The notes under the pieces were generated by a model. It saw only the letters and a program-made list of their open reading frames with translations. It was not told where the DNA came from and made no database searches. This document shows positions 1 to 5,211 of a stretch of 6,181 nt of DNA, one piece after another. The DNA comes from Gallionella sp. UBA4737. GTDB taxonomy: Bacteria; Pseudomonadota; Gammaproteobacteria; Burkholderiales; Gallionellaceae. Each line of letters begins with the position of its first letter. Within the stretch, counting starts at the first letter, position 1. The translations under genes were made by a program, and so were the position numbers. The DNA lies in assembly GCA_002403995.1 (NCBI GenBank), contig DHIV01000126.1, positions 38,441-44,621 of the forward strand. Reading direction: 5' to 3'.

Positions 1-2
1 TG

Positions 3-644
3 TCGGCGCACCAGGCCGAAGCGGTGCTCACCAACGGCTGCCTGCCGCCCGATTCCGCGTTCTACTTGCGGCACGCGATCAAGGGCTGCAACGGCGGCGT
101 GTCGCGCGCCCATATCGTGCCGTTTGCGACCGACGGCTCCGCGCTGCTCGAGTTGTTCACGCATGACGGCGTCGGCACGATGGTCAGTTACGAGAACCTC
201 GAAAGCCTGCGCGAAGCGACCATTGAAGACGTCGGTGGCATCTTGAAGCTGATCGAGCCGTTGGAGGCAGACGGCACGCTGGTCAAGCGCGGCCGTGAAT
301 TGATTGAACGCGAGATCGACTATTTCTCGGTCATCGAGCACGACGGCGTCATTTTCGGCTGTGCGGCGCTGTACCCATTCCCGGCCGAAAAAATGGCCGA
401 GATGGCTTGCCTTACGGTCAACCCCGAAGTGCAGGCACAAGGCGACGGCGAGCGACTCTTGAAGCACATGGAATACCGCGCACGCGCGACCGGGGTTCGC
501 AAGATTTTCGTGCTGACGACTCGCACCGCGCACTGGTTCCTGAAACGCGGGTTCGTCAATGCGACGGTCGACGACTTGCCGAAAGACCGTCAACACATGT
601 ATAACTGGCAGCGCAAGTCGCTGGTCCTGATCAAGAATTTGTAA
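3..644 (+). CDS. argA: N-acetylglutamate synthase ArgA, C-terminal part (5' end outside window)
   Basis: The frame is open from the left edge, so the GTG at 24 is internal and not the start. About 213 residues are visible of a protein that is about 440 long in E. coli. The enzyme transfers the acetyl group of acetyl-CoA to glutamate, the first step of arginine synthesis, in the cytoplasm. The first part (to about position 190) is the end of the amino-acid-kinase-like domain, recognisable by HAIKGCNGGVSRAHIVPF and then a segment ending LLELFTHDGVGTMV. The rest is the GNAT acetyltransferase domain. It has the acetyl-CoA pyrophosphate-binding loop QAQGDG at 432-449, directly after the strand LTVNPEV, and the C-terminal stretch HWFLKRGF and YNWQRKS typical of ArgA. 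In this family the kinase-like domain binds arginine for feedback inhibition. The gene is followed on the same strand by yggX after 68 bases. No terminator is evident between them. Confidence 0.95.
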   Translation, partial: SAHQAEAVLTNGCLPPDSAFYLRHAIKGCNGGVSRAHIVPFATDGSALLELFTHDGVGTMVSYENLESLREATIEDVGGILKLIEPLEADGTLVKRGRELIEREIDYFSVIEHDGVIFGCAALYPFPAEKMAEMACLTVNPEVQAQGDGERLLKHMEYRARATGVRKIFVLTTRTAHWFLKRGFVNATVDDLPKDRQHMYNWQRKSLVLIKNL

Positions 645-651
645 TCATTTT

Positions 652-684
652 GGGACAAGGTTAAGCGAAGCGGTACTCTGTCCC
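652..684. other. Inverted repeat between argA and yggX
   Basis: GGGACA at 652-657 is complemented by TGTCCC at 679-684, with 21 bases between. No T-tract follows, so it is not a standard terminator. It could be an operator-like dyad or a weak hairpin in the yggX leader. The arms are short and chance is possible. Confidence 0.25.
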
Positions 685-712
685 CCAACACTTTAGATCA
701 CAGGAGAGCGTC

Positions 713-985
713 ATGGCACGCATGATTCACTGCATAAAATTGAACAAGGAAGCCGAAGGTCTGGATTTCGCGCCCTACCCGGGCGAACTCGGCAAGCGGA
801 TTTACGAAAACGTGTCGAAAGAAGCTTGGGCTGCATGGCTCAAGCACCAAACCATGCTGGTCAATGAGAATCGACTGAATCTGGCCGATGCGCGCGCACG
901 CAAGTACCTGGCGACACAGATGGAGAATCATTTCTTCGGCGACGGTGCGGATGCCGCGCAGGGGTATGTACCGCCTGGTGAGTGA
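713..985 (+). CDS. yggX: Probable Fe(2+)-trafficking / oxidative damage protection protein YggX
   Basis: A 90-residue cytosolic protein, matching the usual length of about 90. It begins MARMIHCIKLNKEAEGLDF and contains YPGELGKRIYENVSKEAW followed by KHQTMLVNENRLN, the hallmark sequence of the YggX family. The conserved cysteine is present at residue 7. In enteric bacteria YggX protects iron-sulphur enzymes from oxidants and is thought to take part in Fe(II) handling. That role is family knowledge and nothing here tests it. The ATG at 713 is well supported by AGGAG at 702-706. The gene may be read through from argA, or have its own promoter in the 68-base gap, although I see no convincing -35/-10 pair there. 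A strong hairpin terminator lies 70-100 bases downstream. Confidence 0.95.
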   Translation: MARMIHCIKLNKEAEGLDFAPYPGELGKRIYENVSKEAWAAWLKHQTMLVNENRLNLADARARKYLATQMENHFFGDGADAAQGYVPPGE

Positions 986-1035
986 GAGCAGAATAGCCGG
1001 CGCCATGACCGGTCGCCTGAAATAAGATCTCGCTA

Positions 1036-1049
1036 GCCGGTTTGCCGGC
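1036..1049. repeat. Small GC hairpin upstream of the terminator
   Basis: GCCGG-TTTG-CCGGC forms a 5-base-pair stem with a 4-base loop, just before the terminator. There is no T-tract beside it. It may help transcript 3'-end stability. Its significance is weak. Confidence 0.3.
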
Positions 1050-1052
1050 CTC

Positions 1053-1092
1053 AAAAAATAAAGCCTACCGATATCATCGGCGGGCTTTTTTT
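1053..1092. terminator. Rho-independent terminator after yggX, apparently bidirectional
   Basis: The arm at 1061-1072 pairs with 1076-1087 around a 3-base loop. All pairs are canonical except one G-T wobble and one A-C mismatch, and the core is AAGCC with GGCTT. Seven T bases (1086-1092) follow on the plus strand, as expected for ending yggX transcripts. On the minus strand the same stem is followed by a T-rich run, the complement of the A bases at 1053-1058. It could therefore also end a gene coming from the right, which fits the possible minus-strand remnant at 1115-1258. Confidence 0.85.
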
Positions 1093-1114
1093 GCGCCCGC
1101 CAATAATCAAGACT

Positions 1115-1258
1115 TCAGCGGCGCCACCCTTTGACATAAGTCATGACGTCGTCCCGTACTTGGGCGAAGCTGAGGGACGCAGAAGGGTTTGGTTTATCGG
1201 AAAATTTAGCTGCGGAGTCTGTCGATGAATTTCGGCACTTCGATCCGTCAGTACGTTA
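1115..1258 (-). pseudogene. Possible C-terminal remnant of a lost minus-strand gene
   Basis: On the minus strand a frame opens after a TAA at 1256-1258 and runs to TGA at 1115-1117. The last residues read DKPNPSASLSFAQVR and then DDVMTYVKGWRR before the stop. This tail looks like a genuine amphipathic C-terminus rather than random translation. There is no start codon with a ribosome binding site and no full-length protein, so if real it is a remnant. Supporting context is that the downstream hairpin at 1053-1092 has a T-run on this strand too, as if a gene once converged on yggX. I do not recognise the family. A chance open frame is the main alternative. Confidence 0.25.
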
Positions 1259-1350
1259 CTCCCAATGCGGCAAGTACAGGATATCCCTAAAGAGCCCGAG
1301 GAGAACGCCACTTGTTTAGTCTCCATCTTCTTTGCCCCTAACTTCACCAA

Positions 1351-1369
1351 TCCCGAACGGGAGTGAAAA
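1351..1369 (+). promoter_or_regulatory. Ribosome binding site of the lipoprotein gene inside a small hairpin
   Basis: GGGAG at 1359-1363 is a good Shine-Dalgarno sequence 6 bases before the ATG at 1370, and it fixes that start over the in-frame ATG at 1388. The same bases form the right arm of a perfect palindromic stem, TCCCGAACGGGA at 1351-1362 (4-5 base pairs). Translation could therefore be lowered when the hairpin forms. The hairpin is visible in the sequence. A regulatory effect is inference. Confidence 0.5.
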
Positions 1370-3373
1370 ATGATACGCATAACTGGAATGTCCGCAGTAC
1401 GCAGATGGCGCGCATGGGCCGTTCCATGTCTGCTTACTATGGGCGTGGCCGCGTGTGGCGGCGGCAATGAGACGATAGGAGTACCGGAAACTCAGTTGGC
1501 GGCGAAGACAAGCACCGCCACACCCTCTATATCCGTCAGGGCCGCTTCAACCACCTATAGTGTGATCAATCTTACGTCGGATGGCTACGTTTCTCCGCAA
1601 GGCATCAATGCCACCGGGCAGGTCGCGTTCTACGGATCGACTCCTGACGGGAATCGGGCATTTTTCTACGACGGCGTCACAATCCAGGAGTTGGGCACGC
1701 TCGGCGGCCGAGACGCATTTGCTGGCGCCCTCAATGGCTCGGGACAGGTGGTCGGTGCTGCCCGTACCGCCAACGGCAACCTCCACGCGTTCTCCTGGAC
1801 GCCAACGGGCGGCATGGTCGATCTCGGCACATTCGGCGGCGATTATTCATCTGCCACGGCCGTCAATGACTCGGGACAGGTGGCCGGCAATTTTAATCTG
1901 TCCAGTGGCGGCGCTCAGCATGCGTTCTCGTGGACCCATATGGGCGGCAAGCTCGATCTCGGCACGCTCGGCGGCCCAGATTCAGTTGCTATCCTCCTCA
2001 ATGACGCCGGACAGGTGGCCGGCAATGCCGGGACCGCCAACGGCGATGACCATGCGTTCTCGTGGACCGCGGCCGGCGGCATGGTCGATCTTGGTACACT
2101 CGGCGGTCGTTTGTCGTATGCGGGAGCCATCAATGACACGGGGCAAGTGGTAGGCGATGCACTCACCGCCAGTTCTAACAACTACCATGCGTTCTCGTGG
2201 ACCGCAACGGGTGGCATGCTCGATCTGGGCACGCTCGACGGCGCGTATTCCAGGGCGGAAGCCGTCAATCACGCAGGACAGGTGGCGGGCGTCGCCGAGA
2301 CCACCCATGGCTACCATGCGTTCTCGTGGACCGCCGCCGGCGGCATGATCGATCTGAGCACGCTAGGTGGCCAATTTTCAGATGCATTTGCCATCAATCG
2401 CGCGGGCCAGGTGGTGGGCAATGCCTTTACCAGCAGCAATTACTTCTCGCACGCCTATGTATGGACACAGTCGGAAGGCATGGTCGACTTGAACACGCGC
2501 ATCAGCACTGCGCCGGCCGGCCTGGAACTGTTCGATGCGTTGGCTATATCGGACAATGGTTCGATCGTCGCCAACTCGAACGCCGGCATCGTGCTGTTAA
2601 AGCCGGGCCCAACCAGTGCCGCGGCGCCGGCGGTCGGCCCGATCTCAGCCAACGACCCGGTCGCAAGCGGAATTCCCGTCTCCGTTTCGGCCAGCTTTAC
2701 CGATGCGGACGCGGCCGACACCCACACCGCAACGTGGTCTTGGGGTGACGGCAGCAATGCGGAGGCAGGGACGGTGGCAGAGAACAATGGCGTCGGACAC
2801 GTCGGCGGGACCCACACCTACGACGCGGCGGGCGTCTATGCGGTCGCCGTTAGTGTCACCGATAACACGGGACTGACTTCCAAAGTCCGTCGCGACGTGG
2901 TGGTGTACGACCCATCAGCAGGGTTCGTTACCGGCGCCGGCTCGATCATGTCACCACCTGGCGCCTTCAGAACGGCGCCCACCGTGGTCGGCCGCGCGAC
3001 ATTCGGTTTCGTTTCGAAATATCGGAAAGGGGCGACGGTACCGACTGGTAAAACGGAATTCCAGTTCCATGCCGCGAACCTGAGCTTCCATAGTCAAGAC
3101 TACGACTGGTTAGTGGTCGCCGGCGCCCGCGCGCAGTACAAGGGATGCGGCACGATCAACGGCGCGGGCGACTACGAGTTCATCCTGACCGCAGTCGACG
3201 GCGCGGTGGCCGGCGGCGGACGAAAAGATCGCTTCCGCATCAAGATATGGCATCACGATGCGGGCACGAACGCCGACGTGGTGGATTACGACAACCAGAT
3301 CGACACCACCGCTGAAGGCACCGTGCGGGAGGGGACCGTTATCCACGGCGGCCGTATTGTGATCCACAAATAG
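1370..3373 (+). CDS. Exported lipoprotein with HAF repeats, PKD domain and C-terminal post-PKD domain
   Basis: A 667-residue protein, domains in order. Residues 1-29 are a lipoprotein signal peptide with a basic start (RRWRAW), a hydrophobic stretch, and lipobox VAAC with lipidated Cys29. Gly30 follows, so no Asp+2 inner-membrane retention signal is present. Residues about 62-410 hold about seven repeats of 43-45 residues, each with N-x-x-G-Q-V, then HAFSWT and GG-M-x-DLGTLGG. This matches the HAF family of probable extracellular repeats. HAF/HAY motifs sit at 139, 184, 228, 273, 316 and 361. Residues about 418-513 are a PKD domain with WSWGDG at 456-461, HTYDAAGVY at 482-490 and VSVTDN at 494-499. 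Residues about 515-667 are a domain often found after PKD, with GFVSKYRKGATVPTG, EFQFHAANLSFHS and VIHGGRIVIHK. No catalytic motif is seen. A surface binding or structural role is inferred. It stands alone, with its own ribosome binding site and terminator, and nothing beside it suggests a partner. Confidence 0.88.
   Translation: MIRITGMSAVRRWRAWAVPCLLTMGVAACGGGNETIGVPETQLAAKTSTATPSISVRAASTTYSVINLTSDGYVSPQGINATGQVAFYGSTPDGNRAFFYDGVTIQELGTLGGRDAFAGALNGSGQVVGAARTANGNLHAFSWTPTGGMVDLGTFGGDYSSATAVNDSGQVAGNFNLSSGGAQHAFSWTHMGGKLDLGTLGGPDSVAILLNDAGQVAGNAGTANGDDHAFSWTAAGGMVDLGTLGGRLSYAGAINDTGQVVGDALTASSNNYHAFSWTATGGMLDLGTLDGAYSRAEAVNHAGQVAGVAETTHGYHAFSWTAAGGMIDLSTLGGQFSDAFAINRAGQVVGNAFTSSNYFSHAYVWTQSEGMVDLNTRISTAPAGLELFDALAISDNGSIVANSNAGIVLLKPGPTSAAAPAVGPISANDPVASGIPVSVSASFTDADAADTHTATWSWGDGSNAEAGTVAENNGVGHVGGTHTYDAAGVYAVAVSVTDNTGLTSKVRRDVVVYDPSAGFVTGAGSIMSPPGAFRTAPTVVGRATFGFVSKYRKGATVPTGKTEFQFHAANLSFHSQDYDWLVVAGARAQYKGCGTINGAGDYEFILTAVDGAVAGGGRKDRFRIKIWHHDAGTNADVVDYDNQIDTTAEGTVREGTVIHGGRIVIHK
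1784..2332 (+). repeat. Tandem coding repeats inside the HAF region, with a conserved 18-base core
   Basis: The 18-mer CATGCGTTCTCGTGGACC (His-Ala-Phe-Ser-Trp-Thr) occurs exactly at 1919-1936, 2051-2068, 2186-2203 and 2315-2332, spaced 132, 135 and 129 bases apart. A diverged copy starts at 1784, and a more diverged HAY version lies near 2449. Exact retention of synonymous codons in four copies suggests recent duplication or gene conversion among the central units. Spacings are multiples of three, so gain or loss of units keeps the frame. Confidence 0.9.
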
Positions 3374-3381
3374 AAGACAAC

Positions 3382-3410
3382 AGTCCGCCGGCATCGTCGG
3401 CGGGCTTTTT
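3382..3410 (+). terminator. Rho-independent terminator after the HAF-repeat lipoprotein gene
   Basis: CCGCCG at 3385-3390 pairs perfectly with CGGCGG at 3398-3403 around a 7-base loop, with three further pairs (one wobble) extending the stem. Five T bases follow at 3406-3410. It sits in the 50-base gap between convergent genes. On the minus strand no clear T-tract follows the stem, so it mainly serves the plus strand, and rpiA read-through is only partly blocked. Confidence 0.85.
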
Positions 3411-3423
3411 CGGCGAGCGAAGA

Positions 3424-4095
3424 TCAGAACTTCAGCGTCTTTACGCCTTCCGCCGTCCCGAGCAGGCATACGTTCGCCCGATGCAGGGCAAACAGGCCGA
3501 CCGTGACGACGCCGACGATATTATTGATTTGCACTTCGAGTTCGACCGGATCCTGAATCTGCAAGCCGGCCAGATCGATGATCATGCAGCCGTTATCGGT
3601 CAGCATCGGCTTGCCGTCCTTCAAACGCAATCGGGGCGTGCCGCCCAGCGCCGCCAGTTTGCGCGCCACTACCGCGTGCGCCATCGGGATCACTTCGACC
3701 GGCAACGGAAACTTGCCCAACAGGTCGACCAGCTTGGAACCGTCCGCAATGCAGATGAATTTGTCGGCCACCGACGCGACGATTTTTTCGCGCGTCAATG
3801 CCGCGCCGCCCCCCTTGATCATCGCGCCCTGCGGCGTGATCTCGTCGGCGCCGTCGATATAGACCGGCATGCTCTCCACCTGGTTCAAGTCGAACACTGC
3901 GATGCCGTGCGACTTCAGGCGCGCCGCAGTGGCTTCCGACGACGCCACCGCACCTTTGATCCTATCCTTTACCTTGCCGAGTTCATCGATGAAAAAGTCC
4001 GCCGTGGAGCCGGTGCCGACGCCGATTATTGCGCCGTCAACCACATAATCGATGGCGGCGCGGGCAACCGCTTGCTTGAGTTCGTCTTGAGTCAT
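3424..4095 (-). CDS. rpiA: Ribose-5-phosphate isomerase A
   Basis: A 223-residue cytosolic enzyme (E. coli RpiA has 219) that interconverts ribose 5-phosphate and ribulose 5-phosphate in the non-oxidative pentose phosphate pathway. Clear family motifs are the phosphate-binding loop GVGTGST at 25-31, DGADE at 81-85, and KGGGAALTREK at 94-104. The residues equivalent to E. coli catalytic or binding residues Asp81, Asp84, Lys94 and Glu103 are all present at the same numbers. Further matches are FICIADGSK, LGKFPLPVEVIPMA, TDNG and the C-terminal GVVTVGLFALHRANVCLLG. The start MTQDELKQAV aligns exactly with the known N-terminus. The frame extends upstream to about 4218, but that extension has no family character. 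No good Shine-Dalgarno precedes the ATG. It is convergent with the lipoprotein gene and divergent from the CheY-like operon, with no sign of functional linkage to either. Confidence 0.97.
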   Translation of the reverse strand: MTQDELKQAVARAAIDYVVDGAIIGVGTGSTADFFIDELGKVKDRIKGAVASSEATAARLKSHGIAVFDLNQVESMPVYIDGADEITPQGAMIKGGGAALTREKIVASVADKFICIADGSKLVDLLGKFPLPVEVIPMAHAVVARKLAALGGTPRLRLKDGKPMLTDNGCMIIDLAGLQIQDPVELEVQINNIVGVVTVGLFALHRANVCLLGTAEGVKTLKF

Positions 4096-4123
4096 GGCAG
4101 ATTCACATTTAAGAAGATTCGGT

Positions 4124-4129
4124 ATTTTA
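4124..4129 (-). promoter_or_regulatory. Possible rpiA -10 element
   Basis: On the minus strand TAAAAT lies about 30 bases upstream of the rpiA ATG and matches TATAAT at five of six positions. The hexamer 17 bases further upstream (GGCTCG) is a poor -35, so this is a weak prediction. Confidence 0.3.
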
Positions 4130-4155
4130 ACGGATGGCGCGACAACCGAGCCGCA

Positions 4156-4184
4156 TTGCTCGCGCCCACTTTCCCGGTTAAAGT
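4156..4184 (+). promoter_or_regulatory. Candidate sigma-70 promoter of the receiver-CheC-GGDEF operon
   Basis: TTGCTC at 4156-4161 and TAAAGT at 4179-4184 are separated by exactly 17 bases, giving 3/6 and 4/6 matches to consensus. The predicted start near 4191 leaves a leader of about 44 bases before the ATG at 4235. TAAAG at 4179 with TTCGATCA at 4197-4204 also resembles a flagellar sigma-28 promoter, but its spacing is about one base short of the E. coli form. Confidence 0.4.
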
Positions 4185-4234
4185 AACGGCATGAGATTCG
4201 ATCAGCGACAACAGCCAAATTAAGGAATATTTAA

Positions 4235-4597
4235 ATGACAACCGTGCTCGTAGTGGATGACAGTCGCGTGTCGCGGCTGATGTCGCGGCAATTTATATTG
4301 AGCGAGCACCCGGACTGGATTATCGAAGAAGCCGGCACCGCTGAAGAAGCGCTAATCAAGCTCGACACCATCGTGCCCAATCTGATTCTTCTGGACCTCA
4401 ACATGCCGGGCATGGGCGGCTTCGCGGCAGTCGAAAAATTACGCGAGAAATGCCCATCCGTACCGATTTCGCTGCTGACGGCGAACGTGCAGGATGCGAC
4501 GCGCAGCAGAGCCGGCGCACTGGGTATTCATTTCGCGGAGAAGCCGATCACGGAAGCGCGCATCCACCAGATTCTTTCCATTTTGGACAAAAGCTGA
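4235..4597 (+). CDS. Stand-alone CheY-like response regulator receiver protein
   Basis: A 120-residue protein consisting of one receiver domain and no output domain. Expected active-site residues are present: the acidic pair Asp8-Asp9 (VLVVDDS), phospho-acceptor Asp54 in ILLDLNMPGM, Thr82 in SLLTAN, aromatic switch Phe100, and Lys103-Pro104. It is therefore predicted to be fully phosphorylatable. AAGGA at 4222-4226, 8 bases before the ATG, fixes the start. Its stop overlaps the start of the next gene by one base (TGATG), so translation is coupled to the CheC homologue, which by family knowledge would dephosphorylate a receiver of this kind. No histidine kinase is encoded nearby. With no DNA-binding domain it should act by protein contact, perhaps on the cyclase two genes down or on a motor or kinase elsewhere. 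I avoid the name cheY because no chemotaxis cluster is seen. Confidence 0.93.
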   Translation: MTTVLVVDDSRVSRLMSRQFILSEHPDWIIEEAGTAEEALIKLDTIVPNLILLDLNMPGMGGFAAVEKLREKCPSVPISLLTANVQDATRSRAGALGIHFAEKPITEARIHQILSILDKS

Positions 4598-5211
4598 TGT
4601 TCCAGCTCACCGACATTCAGCACGACGCCCTGGTTGAAATCTTCAACATAGGCGTCGGCCAGGCGGCTTCGGCCATGAGCCGCATCGTGAACGAAGAAGT
4701 CACGATGTCGGTCCCCTCCATCACGTTCCAGAGCCGCGCCGAGGTCGCCAAAATGCTCGGCAGCGGCGAAGGGCGCCGCATCTGTGCGGTTACCCAGCAC
4801 TACCAGGGCGCGTTCAATACCGAGGCGATCCTGATGTTCCCCGAGGAAAAAAGCCTGGAGATCGTGCGCCTGATGGTGGGGCAATTGCTAACGATGGAAG
4901 AACTGACCGAGATGGAACAGGAGGCGATGAGCGAAATCGGCAACATCATCCTGAATTCCTGCATGAGCAGCCTCGGTAATTTGTCCGGCAAGGAGTTGCA
5001 TGGCTCGCTACCGATGTACCACGTCGGCACTGGAGACGACATTCTCGGTACGTCCGGCAATCAGTGGAATGGTTTGGTACTCACGCTGAAGATCGATTTC
5101 AATATCGAAAAGCACGAGATCAACGGCTACGTCGCGTTCTTGCTGGACATGAGCGCGCTGGCAGACTTGCAGCAATACATCAATCAGTATCTGGATAGGT
5201 TGGCAACTTGA
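4597..5211 (+). CDS. CheC-type phosphatase of phosphorylated receiver proteins
   Basis: A 204-residue protein with the internal pseudo-twofold repeat of the CheC family. The first active-site helix is D10-x3-E14-x2-N17 in the context EIFNIGVGQAASAMS. The second is E109-x3-E113-x2-N116 in the context SEIGNIILNSCMSSLGN. In CheC the paired Glu and Asn in each helix insert next to the phospho-aspartate of CheY. Both pairs are intact here, which favours CheC over one-site variants, although the first position of the second motif is Glu rather than the usual Ser or Asp. The N-terminal MFQLTDIQHDALVEIFNIG is typical. The start ATG overlaps the receiver's stop and only a weak GGA precedes it, so it relies on coupled translation. 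It overlaps the following cyclase gene by 4 bases. No CheD or FliY is nearby. The natural substrate is inferred to be the adjacent receiver. Confidence 0.9.
   Translation: MFQLTDIQHDALVEIFNIGVGQAASAMSRIVNEEVTMSVPSITFQSRAEVAKMLGSGEGRRICAVTQHYQGAFNTEAILMFPEEKSLEIVRLMVGQLLTMEELTEMEQEAMSEIGNIILNSCMSSLGNLSGKELHGSLPMYHVGTGDDILGTSGNQWNGLVLTLKIDFNIEKHEINGYVAFLLDMSALADLQQYINQYLDRLAT

Larger units (their letters stand above)
1093..1369. other. Intergenic region with no confident gene
   Basis: This 277-base stretch lies between the yggX terminator and the HAF-repeat lipoprotein gene. It is less GC-rich than its surroundings. I see a possible decayed C-terminal coding fragment on the minus strand (1115-1258), a perfect -35-like TTGACA at 1131-1136 with only a poor -10 (CGTACT at 1155-1160, 18-base spacing), and a hairpin over the ribosome binding site of the next gene (1351-1362). 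No tRNA, CRISPR array or insertion-sequence end was recognised. A long minus-strand open frame at 1141-1467 has no recognisable protein character. Confidence 0.6.

Noticed and set aside
1131..1160. Promoter for the lipoprotein gene from TTGACA at 1131
   Set aside because: The -35 is perfect, but the best -10 at suitable spacing matches only three of six positions, and the leader would be about 200 bases. It is not listed as a separate promoter.
1141..1467. Minus-strand open frame of 108 codons overlapping the lipoprotein start
   Set aside because: It overlaps the signal peptide coding region and has no recognisable domain. A different minus frame here looks more protein-like near its end.
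1581..2153. Plus-strand open frame of 190 codons within the HAF gene
   Set aside because: It is a shifted-frame reading of the tandem repeats. Its periodicity comes from the true frame, and it has no ribosome binding site.
1919..2332. CRISPR-like spaced repeats
   Set aside because: The 18-base repeats are spaced about 130 bases apart, lie in frame within a coding region, and encode the HAFSWT motif.
3481..4194. Long plus-strand open frame of 237 codons opposite rpiA
   Set aside because: It lies antisense to rpiA, which has all catalytic motifs. Its translation is rich in Arg, Gln and His, as typical of the complement of a GC-rich gene.
4096..4218. N-terminal extension of RpiA by 41 residues
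   Set aside because: The extension has no family character, and MTQDELK at 4095 aligns exactly with the known RpiA N-terminus. The extension would also cover the promoter region.
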